From contig CAYYNP010000009.1 of NCBI GenBank assembly GCA_964472545.1, positions 1-64,000 on the forward strand: 64,000 bases of DNA. Reading direction: 5' to 3'. This document shows positions 52,401 through 61,166 of this stretch, piece after piece. Source of the DNA: CAYYNP01 sp964472545. GTDB taxonomy: Bacteria > Planctomycetota > Planctomycetia > Pirellulales > Thermoguttaceae. Position 1 is the first letter of the stretch; every line of letters begins with the position of its first letter. A model generated the notes under the pieces. It was not told the DNA's origin. It ran no database searches and saw only the letters and a list, made by a program, of their open reading frames with translations. Both the position numbers and the translations under genes were made by a program.

Positions 52401-55400
52401 TCGATGGCAAGCCGGTCGAGACCGAGTTAGGCCACCGCATGCTCGACACCAACGAAGAAGGCCGAGCCGACATCAAGCTCACGGCCGTTGCCGCCGGGCA
52501 GTACCGCCTCTCTTACAAGCTGACCGACGACGCCGATCACACCATCGAAGGCGGCTACATGTTCACGGTCATCGGCGAGGGGTTCGACGGCTCCGGCGTG
52601 CAGTACAACGACATCGAGTTGATCCCCGACAAGCGCGAATACGCGGCGGGCGAGAAGGTCAAGCTGCAGATCAACACCAACCGGACCGGCGGCACCGTGC
52701 TCCTGTTTACGCGGCCGTCCAGCGGTGTGTATTTGCCGCCGAAGGTGATTCGGCTGAAGGGCAAGACAGCGGTCGAGGAGATCGCCGTCACTAAGAAAGA
52801 CATGCCCAACTTCTTCGTCGAGGCGGTCACGGTCGCCGGCGGCCGGGTACACACTGAGAGCAAGGAGATCGTCGTTCCGCCGGAGAAACGGGTGTTGAAC
52901 GTCGACCTGAAGCCCTCCTCGGAGGCCTACAAGCCGGGCGAGAAGGCCAAAGTGCAGATCAAGCTGACCGACTTCTTCGGCGAGCCGTTCGTCGGCTCGA
53001 CCGTGGTGGCGATCTACGACAAGTCGGTCGAGTACATCTCCGGCGGTTCGAACGTGCGGGAGATCAAGGAGTTCTTCTGGAAATGGCGCCGCCACCACAA
53101 CCCGCGGACCGAGAACAACCTGGCCCGGTTCTTCGGCAATTTGATCCCGAAGGACACGATTGGAATGAACAACCTGGGTGTGTTCGGGGCCACCGTGGCC
53201 GAGGAGATGGACGCGCAGGGGGGAGGCCAGAGGCCGACGATGAACAACGACGTGCAGAGGCAGCAAGCCAACCGCGGCGCCATGGGCTTTGGGGGCATGG
53301 GTATGGGCGGCGGTCGCGGGATGGCCCCGGGCATGCCAGCGCTGGCGATGGAATCGGCAAACGGTGCGCCGCCCATGGCACCGATGGCCGACGGCATGGC
53401 GGTGGCCAAAGCGGCTAGCGCACCCAACGGCGGCGGCGGCGCGGCCGTTCAGCCGACGATCCGCAAGAAGTTCGCCGATACGGCCCTCTGGGTTGGGGCC
53501 CTGACGACCAAGAAAGACGGCACGGCCGAGGTCTCGCTCGACATGCCTGAGAATCTGACCACCTGGCGGATCAAGGTCTGGGGTATGGGCCACGGGACAA
53601 AGGTCGGCGAGGGCGTGACCGACGTGGTCACGCGCAAAGACCTCATCCTACGGCTACAGGCCCCGCGGTTCTTCGTGCAGAAGGACGAGGTGGTGCTCTC
53701 GGCCAACGTGCACAACTACCTCAAGGGCAAGAAGTCGGTGCAAGTAGCGTTGGAACTGGAGGGCGACGTGCTCGAACCGCTCGACGCCGCCACGCTGACG
53801 CAAAGCGTCGACATCGATCCGGGCGGCGAAGCCCGCATCGACTGGCGCGTGAAGGTCCTCGACGAAGGCCAGGCCGTGGTGCGGATGAAGGCGTTGACCG
53901 ACGAGGAGTCCGACGCCATGGAAATGACATTCCCGTGCTACATCCACGGGATGCTCAAGATGGACTCCTACTCCGGCGCGATCCGGCCCGACAAAACGGC
54001 CGGCAAGTTCACCATCACCGTGCCCGAGGAGCGGCGGCCCAAGCAATCGCGGCTGGAAGTCCGCTACTCGCCCACGCTGGCCGGGGCAATGGTCGACGCC
54101 CTGCCGTATCTGGTCGATTACCCCTACGGCTGCACCGAGCAGACGCTCAACCGCTTCCTGCCCACGGTGATTACGCAGAAGATCTTGATCGATATGGGGT
54201 TGGATCTCGAAGAGATCAAGAAGAAGCGGACCAACCTCAACGCCCAGGAGATCGGCGACGACCGCGAGCGCGCCAAAGGCTGGCAGCGTTACGACCGCAA
54301 CCCGGTCTTCGACCAGGCCGAAGTGACCAAGATGGTCGGCTCCGGCGTGAACAAGCTAACCGAGATGCAGCTCTCCGACGGCGGCTGGGGGTGGTTCTCC
54401 GGTTGGGGTGAACGCTCCTATCCGCATACGACTGCCTACGTGGTCCACGGGCTGCAAATCGCCAAGCAGAACGACGTGGCGCTGGTGCCCGGCATCCTCG
54501 AAAAGGGTGTGGCCTGGCTGAAGCGACATCAGGACGAGGAAGTGCGGAAGCTCGAAAACGCCCTGGTCAAGCCGAAGCCCAAGAAGCCTTGGAAGACCCA
54601 GTGCAGCAACCTCGACGCTTTCGTCTACATGGTGCTGGTCGACGCCGACGTTGAGAACCAGAAGATGATGGACTTCCTCTACCGCGACCGCACCAAGCTG
54701 GCAGTTTACAGCAACGCCATGTTCGGCATCGCGCTTCAGAAACAGGGCGAGGCCGACAAGCTGGCGATGATCATGCAGAACATCGGCCAGTTCCTCCAAC
54801 AGGACGACGAGAACCAGACGGCCTGGCTGAACTTGCCCGGCGGCTATTGGTGGCACTGGTACGGCAGCGAATACGAGGCCCACGCCTACTACCTGAAGCT
54901 GCTCTGCCGCACGGACCCCAAGGGCGAAGTGGCCCCGCGGCTGGTCAAATACCTGTTGAACAACCGCAAGCACGCCACCTACTGGAAGTCGACCCGCGAC
55001 ACGTCGATCTGCGTCGAGGCGATGGCCGACTTCATCCGGGCCAGCGGCGAGGACAAGCCGGAGATCACCGTCGGCGTCTATCTCGACGGCGAGCATCGGA
55101 AGTCGGTCGAGATCACCGCGGCGAACCTGTTCGTCTTCGACAACAAGTTCGTGCTCACCGGCGAAAAGGTCGAAGCCGGCGAACACGAGATCGAGCTGCG
55201 TAAGAAGGGCACCGGCCCGTTGTACTACAACGGCTACCTGACCAACTTCACGCTCGAGGACTTCATCACCAAGGCCGGGCTGGAAGTGAAGGTTAACCGC
55301 AAGTACTACAAGCTCAACAAGGTCGACAAGACGATCAAGGCCGCCGGCTCGCGGGGCCAGGTGGTCGATCAGAAGGTGGAGAAGTACGAGCGGGAGGAAC

Positions 55401-55753
55401 TGCCCAGCGACTCCACGGTCAGCAGCGGCGACCTGGTCGAGATCGAGTTGGAGATCGACAGCAAGAACGACTACGAGTATCTCGTGTTCGAGGACATGAA
55501 GCCCGCCGGGTTCGAGCCGGTCGATCTGCGCAGCGGCTACAACGGCAACGACTTAGGCGCCTATATGGAGTTCCGCGACAACCGCGTGGTCTTCTTTGCC
55601 CGGCGGCTGGCCCGCGGCAAGCACAGCGTGTCGTATCGCATGCGGGCGGAGATCCCCGGCCGCTTCAGTGCGTTGCCCACCAAGGCCTGGGCGATGTATG
55701 CACCGGAGTTGAAGGCCAACTCGGACGAGATCAAGCTCAGCGTGGAGGATTGA
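49485..55753 (+). CDS. Alpha-2-macroglobulin family protein, frameshifted
   Basis: ATG 49485 (MFKATPLLCASIVCALLAGG signal peptide) reads in one frame to about 49800; the rest is in the next frame. One missing G near 49800 gives a single protein of 2089 residues. The N-terminal part is helical, then MG domains follow: ITDRPVYRPEQTVKYKFWVRH (MG2-like) and later FEVIVDAPEEPVML. An unusual aromatic-rich insert (WYPICPWDWFYG, YWWFGYDYNWYPG) lies near the middle. After a Gly/Met-rich stretch come ALWVGALTTKKDGTAEVSLDMPENLT and the thioester motif PYGCTEQTLNRF (Cys codon at 54131). Secreted; bacterial A2Ms trap proteases. No pbpC gene is adjacent. Confidence 0.85.
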
Positions 55754-55777
55754 CCCGGCGCGCAACTCGCCCTCGAG

Positions 55778-55810
55778 GTTTAGCAGCCGCCGGCACGGCG
55801 GCTGCTAAAC
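55778..55810. terminator. Hairpin after the A2M gene
   Basis: A perfect 15-base stem (55778-55792 with 55796-55810) and three-base loop, 25 bases after the A2M stop. No U-tract follows; the palindromic element C begins four bases later. Confidence 0.6.
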
Positions 55811-55813
55811 GGC

Positions 55814-55910
55814 GGGTGGCTGGGGCAAAGCGCAGCGGTGCCCCAGTGATTGACGCAACTGCGGGGGCGATGGCAGCCTGGGGCACCGCTGCGCTTTGCC
55901 CCAGCCACCC
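55814..55910. repeat. Fixed-loop palindromic element, copy C
   Basis: Arms 55814-55846 and 55878-55910 with a 31-base loop; same arms as copies A and B. It lies 28 bases before the stop (55939) of the convergent PAP2-like gene. Confidence 0.9.
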
Positions 55911-55938
55911 AACTGCCAGTAACGAATGCAGCAAAGTC

Positions 55939-56886
55939 CTACCGCCAAAGTACAATCCCCACCCCTGCCATCTCCGGCGTGACGATCGGCCTCAGCGCGT
56001 AGCCCCGGTCTTGCTGCTGCGTTTCATCCACCGCCCGGCATGCCAGATAGGCCATCCACCACCCCAAGCCGGCTTGGGACAGGTAGTGTACGTCGTGATC
56101 GACGCGCGACCAGGCCGTGAACGTTGAACAGGCGTAGAACAGCCCCTTCAGCCACGGCCCTTCGGCCATCCGAGCCGCGGTGATAAACGGCAAGGCGCCG
56201 ACGAAGGCGTGGCCACTGACGCCGTTGCAGTCGTCAAACGGCTTCCACTTCGAGCCGGCCGACGACTCGCCGGGACGCGACGAGCCCACCGCGTATTGGG
56301 CAAACAGCACGGGTGGCGAGCCGACCAGAAAGCTCCGCGTCGTGCGGCGGCCAAACTCGCCGGCCAGATCGAGCGCGGGCGGCCCATCCAGCAGCGTCGC
56401 GCCGAAGGCGATGCAGGAGGCGATCGGGATCACCACGTCGCCTTCGCCGAAGTTCTTGAAGAACGCACCGAAGTCGTCGGTTGCGGCGCTGCGAACGTCG
56501 TCCTGGTACCACTGCTGAAAATCCGCGTCCAGCGGCGTGTTGGCCAAGATACTCGTTCCGGCGATACCCAACAGCAGGTCGCCCATGGTCGATCGGCTGT
56601 AGAAGTTGGCGTAATCGGAGCAGACGCCGTGCTTCAAACCGTCGAGATGCGCGAGCAGAAGCGAGCCAACGTCGCGCGAGGCGTGGCCGGGACGGCCCGC
56701 AGCCGTGTCGGAGGCGAGCGAGAAGCCGGGGAGTATTCCGCCCTCGTCTGCCAGCCATTCAGCGGTCGCCAACGACACACCGGGAGAGACTTCTGCTGCG
56801 AGCAACTGACCGCGCGTTGCCGCCGAGCCGACGAGCGAGAGCCCGCCGACGAGCAGTATCGTGAGTGCCCGATTTGCGTTGCGCAT
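55939..56886 (-). CDS. PAP2-like phosphatase-fold membrane protein
   Basis: 315 residues from ATG 56886; the longer frame to 57069 is Arg-rich and non-coding in style. Signal or membrane anchor about 1-25 (LTILLVGGLSLVGSAA). The PAP2 signature is present in part: SSRPGESS near 210, GVSGHAFVGALPF near 232 (His of the second block) and SRVDHDVHYLSQ near 278, where the conserved Asp after the catalytic His is Gln. That suggests altered or lost activity. PAP2 enzymes dephosphorylate lipids such as undecaprenyl pyrophosphate at the membrane. Hydrophobic segments are weaker than in integral PAP2 proteins, so it may be a periplasmic variant. Confidence 0.65.
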   Translation of the reverse strand: MRNANRALTILLVGGLSLVGSAATRGQLLAAEVSPGVSLATAEWLADEGGILPGFSLASDTAAGRPGHASRDVGSLLLAHLDGLKHGVCSDYANFYSRSTMGDLLLGIAGTSILANTPLDADFQQWYQDDVRSAATDDFGAFFKNFGEGDVVIPIASCIAFGATLLDGPPALDLAGEFGRRTTRSFLVGSPPVLFAQYAVGSSRPGESSAGSKWKPFDDCNGVSGHAFVGALPFITAARMAEGPWLKGLFYACSTFTAWSRVDHDVHYLSQAGLGWWMAYLACRAVDETQQQDRGYALRPIVTPEMAGVGIVLWR

Positions 56887-57175
56887 CGCGTGCCGATTTC
56901 CCCCCCAGGTGCGCAGCGCGGGCGTCGGAATCGTCGCCGTCGGCGCGCACCGCCGATAGAGCTGGGTCGTGCGGTCGACCGGTTCCAGGTGCACACTGCG
57001 GGAATTGTGCCGCCGGCCGTTGGAGGTCATCGACCGCGGCACAACCGCGACATTAGGCACTACCGGCATCCCGGGCAGAGTTCGCCCGACCGTCAGGCTA
57101 GGCCGTAAGCGGTAGGGTCGGCAGCAATCAGGAGCGTCCGCCTCACCGGAAGAGTGCCCCGCAAACTTCCCAACT

Positions 57176-58519
57176 TCACATCTGGCCGCCGTCGGCTTCG
57201 ATGGCTCGCAGCTTGTAGATCAGCGTCCGGCGGCTGATGCCCAGCTTTTCGGCGGTCCGCGTGCGGTTGCCCCCGCATTCCTCCAGCGTGGCCAGGATGG
57301 TCGCCCGTTCGACCTGCGAGAGGCGGCCGGCCTGGGCATCGCTTGCGGGCGGCTGCGACGCGCCGGCGGCGATCTTCGGCGGGAAGTGCTCCGGCAGGAT
57401 CACGTCGCCGCGGCACATCAAACACGCGCGCTGAATCGCATTGCGCAGCTCGCGGACGTTGCCGGAAAAACCGTACGCCAACAGACACTGCATCGCTCCC
57501 GGCGAAAGCCGCACCGGCCCGCCCGCAAACTCCGTGGCGAACCGCCGGGCAAGCGGCAAAACGTCTTCGCGGCGTTCGGCCAGCGGCGGCACGGCCAGTT
57601 CCACGACGTTGATGCGGTAGTAGAGGTCGTCGCGGAAGCGGCCGTCGGCCACGGCCTGGGCGAGGTCGAGGTTGGTGGCCGCCACCAGCCGCGTGTCGAC
57701 CTCCGCCGGCGTTTCGCTCCCCACCGGCGTCACGCGTCCCGTCTCCAACGCCCGCAGCAGTTTCGGTTGCAGCGCCAAAGGCAGCTCGCCGATTTCATCG
57801 AGAAAGAGCGTGCCGCCGGCCGCCGCGCGGAAATAGCCCGGGCGGTTCGACTCGGCCCCGGTGAAGGCCCCTTTGACGTGCCCGAACAGCTCGCTTTCGA
57901 TGAGCGACTCCGGCAGCCCGGCGCAGTTGGCGGCCACCATGGGGCCCTCGGCGCGGTGGCTCCAGCCGTGGATCAACTGGGCGACGACCTCTTTGCCGGC
58001 GCCGCTGGGCCCGAGAATCAGCACCGGCGCATCGGACGGGGCCACCACGGCCGCCGTTTCCACCACGTGGCGCATCGCCCGGCTTTCGCAGATGAACTCC
58101 GGCGGCAGTTCGGGGGTGGCGCGCTCGCCGGGCCGTTGCGTATCTCCACGAGACGAGAGGGCGTCGAAGATAGCCGCTTCGAGTTCGTCCAGGTCGACCG
58201 GTTTGGTGAGGTAGTCGTCGGCACCCCCCTTCATCGCCGAAACGGCCTGGCGCAGATCGGCGAAGGCCGTAATCAACAACACGGGCAAGTCGCCGGCGAT
58301 CGCGCGGATTTCGCCCAGGGCGTCGATCCCGCTCATGCCCGGCAGGCGGACGTCGAGCAAGACCATCTCCGGCGGGTCGCGGCGGAGCAGCTCGAGGGCC
58401 CCTTCGGCCGACGGGGCCTCGTGCGCGGCAAAGCCGAGCGACTCGACGAAGCCGCCAAGCAGGCGGCGTTGGGCCGGCTCGTCGTCGACGATCAAGATCG
58501 TGCGTTTCCGTTTAGCCAT
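57176..58519 (-). CDS. NtrC-family response regulator (ZraR/HydG-like)
   Basis: 447 residues from ATG 58519, overlapping the kinase stop by eight bases. Receiver domain about 1-125 with phospho-acceptor Asp56 in MVLLDVRLPG and the Lys in YLTKPVD. Sigma54 AAA+ domain about 145-380: GPSGAGKEVVA (Walker A), GAFTGAESNRPGYF (sigma54 contact) and GTLFLDEIGELPLALQ (Walker B). The C-terminal Fis-type helix-turn-helix (NRTRTAEKLGISRRTLIYK) binds DNA. When phosphorylated by the partner kinase it would activate sigma54 promoters. The likely target is the small periplasmic protein gene and its own operon, by analogy with ZraSR. Confidence 0.92.
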   Translation of the reverse strand: MAKRKRTILIVDDEPAQRRLLGGFVESLGFAAHEAPSAEGALELLRRDPPEMVLLDVRLPGMSGIDALGEIRAIAGDLPVLLITAFADLRQAVSAMKGGADDYLTKPVDLDELEAAIFDALSSRGDTQRPGERATPELPPEFICESRAMRHVVETAAVVAPSDAPVLILGPSGAGKEVVAQLIHGWSHRAEGPMVAANCAGLPESLIESELFGHVKGAFTGAESNRPGYFRAAAGGTLFLDEIGELPLALQPKLLRALETGRVTPVGSETPAEVDTRLVAATNLDLAQAVADGRFRDDLYYRINVVELAVPPLAERREDVLPLARRFATEFAGGPVRLSPGAMQCLLAYGFSGNVRELRNAIQRACLMCRGDVILPEHFPPKIAAGASQPPASDAQAGRLSQVERATILATLEECGGNRTRTAEKLGISRRTLIYKLRAIEADGGQM

Positions 58520-60044
58520 CCATGCCGTCCAGGTAGAAGATCGATCCGCCGCCGTCGCGCGGCCGGTATCCGGCCTGCCAACCGTGGGCCGCGGCAATCC
58601 GGCGGACGATCGCCAGCCCGAGCCCCGTGCCGTTGCTACGCGTGGTGAAATAGGGCGTGAACAGGTCGTCGACCTTCTCTTCGGCCACGCCGGGCCCACG
58701 GTCGGCCACTTCGATCCGTCGGCGTCCGTTTCGGTCGCAATACACACCGACCTCGACCGTACCGCCGACGGTAGCCGATTGTACGGCATTTCGGATCAGA
58801 TTGAACAAGGCCTGACGCAACATTTCTCGATCGGCGCGGACCGTTTCGCCCTGGGCCGACTCGCCGATCTGAAGCGTAAGCTCGTTCGCGTCCAAATCCG
58901 GCTCCAGCAGTGTGGCCAGCTCGGCCAGCATCTCCCCCACGTCGACCGGTTCCGGCTGGGGCTGCGATGGCCGCGCAAACGCCAGGAACTGGTTGATTCG
59001 AGCCGTCACCCGGTCGCATTCTTCGATCACGGTTTGGGCCTGCTGGCGGTGCTCGGCCGGATCGAGTTTGGAACCGGCCAACCGCTGGGTCCAGCCGCGG
59101 ACCAATCCCAGCGGATTGCGCGTTTCGTGGGCCAGTCCGGCGGCGGCCTGTCCCAAGTCGCGAAGATGGCGCGTTTCGCTCTCCAGGAGTTGGGCCCGGC
59201 CGTGCGCTTCGGCCGCCCGGACCGTTGCATGCCATGCCAATCCCATGCAGAACAGGACCACCGCCCCGGCGGCGATCACCGTACCGCGGGCCCACGCTGC
59301 CCGGCGGCGTTGCTCCTCGACCTGGCTTCCGTCGAGCATCAGCACGGCGGCGAACTGACCACCGTCCCAAAAGGGGCTTTCGGCGTCGGGGCTCTCCGTG
59401 TCTGGGCCATCGTCACCTTGCCAAGGCGGTCCCTGGCCGGCCCCTCGCCACGGTGGTCCGAGTCCACCGCCGGGGCCACCGCCGAGTCCGCCACCTGGCC
59501 CTCCGCCACGTCCACCGCCCAGGCCACTGCCCAGGCCACCGCCACCGCGCCACATCCCACCGGGCCCGCCACCGGCTTCGTGCATCCCGCCGCCGCGCCC
59601 GTATCCTCCACTGGCGGGTAGTAATTCAAAGGCGCGAACGAGTTGGTAGATCGGCGGCTCCCACAATTCGTCTTCTTCGCCGGGCTCGTAGGCTTCCAGC
59701 AAGTCGCTCTGGCCGGCCGAGAGCAGTATCCGATCGTCGTCACCAAGCAGGGCCACGGCCAACACGTCTTCCGAGGCGGCGACTTCGTCCAGGGTCCCCT
59801 GGAGTTGATCTCGATAGAACCGCCCCAGCCGCCGGTGCGAGCGAATCCCGCCGACCAAAGCCCCCTGGATCGACTCGGCCTGCCGGCGGAGCGTCTGCTG
59901 GCCCAGGCTCTGCTCGTGACGATACTCCCGCAACTGCCAGACCGAGACGCCGATCCAGGCCGCCGCCAACACGAGCCAAGCGATCGAACGTTGCCAACGC
60001 ATATCGAGCGTTTCGTGGTGGGAATCGTGTATTGAAAAGGGCAT
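58512..60044 (-). CDS. Membrane sensor histidine kinase (HydH/ZraS-like)
   Basis: 510 residues from ATG 60044; ATG 60002 is an alternative directly before a membrane segment. Membrane segment near 20-38 (SIAWLVLAAAWIGVSVW). A periplasmic region of about 200 residues follows, with a Gly/Trp/Met-rich low-complexity stretch in its middle (GGYGRGGG, GGMWRGGGG, PPWQGDDG). A second membrane segment is near 258-280 (GTVIAAGAVVLFCMGLAW). HisKA: LAHETRNPLGLVRGW. HATPase: N box NLIRNAVQSA, G1 DRGPGV, G2 TGLGLAIV. Phosphorylates the regulator encoded by the overlapping next gene. The Gly-rich patch matches the tail of the protein upstream. Confidence 0.88.
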   Translation of the reverse strand: MPFSIHDSHHETLDMRWQRSIAWLVLAAAWIGVSVWQLREYRHEQSLGQQTLRRQAESIQGALVGGIRSHRRLGRFYRDQLQGTLDEVAASEDVLAVALLGDDDRILLSAGQSDLLEAYEPGEEDELWEPPIYQLVRAFELLPASGGYGRGGGMHEAGGGPGGMWRGGGGLGSGLGGGRGGGPGGGLGGGPGGGLGPPWRGAGQGPPWQGDDGPDTESPDAESPFWDGGQFAAVLMLDGSQVEEQRRRAAWARGTVIAAGAVVLFCMGLAWHATVRAAEAHGRAQLLESETRHLRDLGQAAAGLAHETRNPLGLVRGWTQRLAGSKLDPAEHRQQAQTVIEECDRVTARINQFLAFARPSQPQPEPVDVGEMLAELATLLEPDLDANELTLQIGESAQGETVRADREMLRQALFNLIRNAVQSATVGGTVEVGVYCDRNGRRRIEVADRGPGVAEEKVDDLFTPYFTTRSNGTGLGLAIVRRIAAAHGWQAGYRPRDGGGSIFYLDGMDG

Positions 60045-60134
60045 CGGGACCGGGGACCGCGACTGCAAACTCCCAATGGGGAATTGGCCAGTCGGATTCC
60101 CGGTCCCGCGCACCTTCGCCGACGAGGACCTATT

Positions 60135-60752
60135 CTACCGGCCGCCGCGTCCGCGTCCCATGCCCATGGCGCGCCCGTAGCCGCCGCCCTGACCGTAGCC
60201 AGCCCCGCGGCCGCGTCCTTGTCCTCGCCCGAAGCCGGGTCCCATACCATGCATTGGCCCTCGTCCCTGCCCCGGCCCCATTCCCATGCCGCGCCCCGGG
60301 CCTCCGCCTTGCCCCATACCTTGCCCCATTCCCGGGCCCATGCCTCGACCCATGCCTCGACTCATTCCCGGGCCTGCGCCTTGCCCAGCCCTCGGACACT
60401 GTCCTTGCGCGGTGCCTTGACCGCGTCCGGGCCCCATCCCGGGGCCGCCGGCCGGGCACTGCCCCGCCGGGCCTCGGGCGCCGAGCCGTGCTCGGAGCCC
60501 TTCGACGGTCTTGGTAAGCTGCTCGATCTTGGCCTGATCGGGCTCTTCGGCCGCCCGGGCCTCGGCCAACGCAGCCATCGTGCGGTGCATCCTGGCCCGA
60601 AGTTGGGCTGCAATCCTCGAATTGGGGGCAGCCGGCCGGGCCTGCGGGTCTTCGGCTGCGGGCGTGTCGGCTGCAGTGTCCTCCTGGGCCATGACGGCCG
60701 CTGCAAAGCAGCAGAAGATCGCCATTGCCAGCAACATAATCGGTTTTCTCAT
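60135..60752 (-). CDS. Small periplasmic protein with Gly/Met/Arg-rich tail (ZraP/CpxP-like context)
   Basis: 205 residues from ATG 60752, with AGGAG ten bases upstream. Signal peptide (MLLAMAIFCCFAAAVMA, cleavage near AQ). A helical hairpin-like segment about 45-92 (RIAAQLRARMHRTMAALAEARA, KIEQLTKTVEGLRARL) resembles ZraP/CpxP/Spy-type chaperones. The last 110 residues are Gly, Met, Arg, Gln and Pro in a repetitive pattern (GMGRGMGPGMGQGMGQ). It starts the kinase-regulator operon, as zraP adjoins zraSR in enterobacteria. Metal binding by Met or by the helical part is inferred. No Spy LTxxQ motif was found, so homology is not proven. Confidence 0.7.
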   Translation of the reverse strand: MRKPIMLLAMAIFCCFAAAVMAQEDTAADTPAAEDPQARPAAPNSRIAAQLRARMHRTMAALAEARAAEEPDQAKIEQLTKTVEGLRARLGARGPAGQCPAGGPGMGPGRGQGTAQGQCPRAGQGAGPGMSRGMGRGMGPGMGQGMGQGGGPGRGMGMGPGQGRGPMHGMGPGFGRGQGRGRGAGYGQGGGYGRAMGMGRGRGGR

Positions 60753-61166
60753 CTCTGCACGTCTCCTGATTTTCGTTGGGTGCTACGACCCACTGGGTGT
60801 GGTGCCCTGCAAAACTTGCACGCTCTGGGGCCCGCCAAACGGCACATTCTTGCAGCGCCGGTGCCGCGTGCCGTCCGGCCTTCCTTGCACATCCTTGCAC
60901 GGCAACGCGGTTTTTCGGGGCCAAAAGGCCGAGTCGGACGCGATAGGGCAACCTCGGTCGCTTCCGCATCGGCCGGCGGGGCCGAGCCGGTCGATCCCGC
61001 CGCCCGTGGATAACGCAAGTTCGGTGCCAAACCGTCGCCGGCCGCATTTGGCCCCACGAACGGGCCGATCTTGACTTACCCGCCGCGATGGGCTCTCTTC
61101 TACTGCGGCTGCCGATCTTGCACGACAACCCCAACTGCCTATGTCCCCACCGCGGAGGATGTGCCT
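60753..61166. promoter_or_regulatory. Divergent control region with four CTTGCA boxes
   Basis: Plus-strand CTTGCA occurs at 60815, 60849, 60884 and 60894, spaced 34, 35 and 10 bases apart. The first overlaps a TGCAA-N2-TTGCA-type dyad at 60808-60820. They lie 60-150 bases upstream of the periplasmic-protein gene, where an NtrC-type regulator would bind. No good -24/-12 GG-N10-GC pair was found nearer the gene. Confidence 0.4.

Noticed and set aside
42718..55910. CRISPR-like reading of the fixed-arm, variable-loop repeats
   Set aside because: Copies are dispersed, inverted and singly placed, with no array or cas genes.
60840..60856. Possible sigma54 -24/-12 promoter (GGCAC-TTGCA)
   Set aside because: GG to GC spacing is nine, not ten, and it points toward the hydrolase; not convincing.
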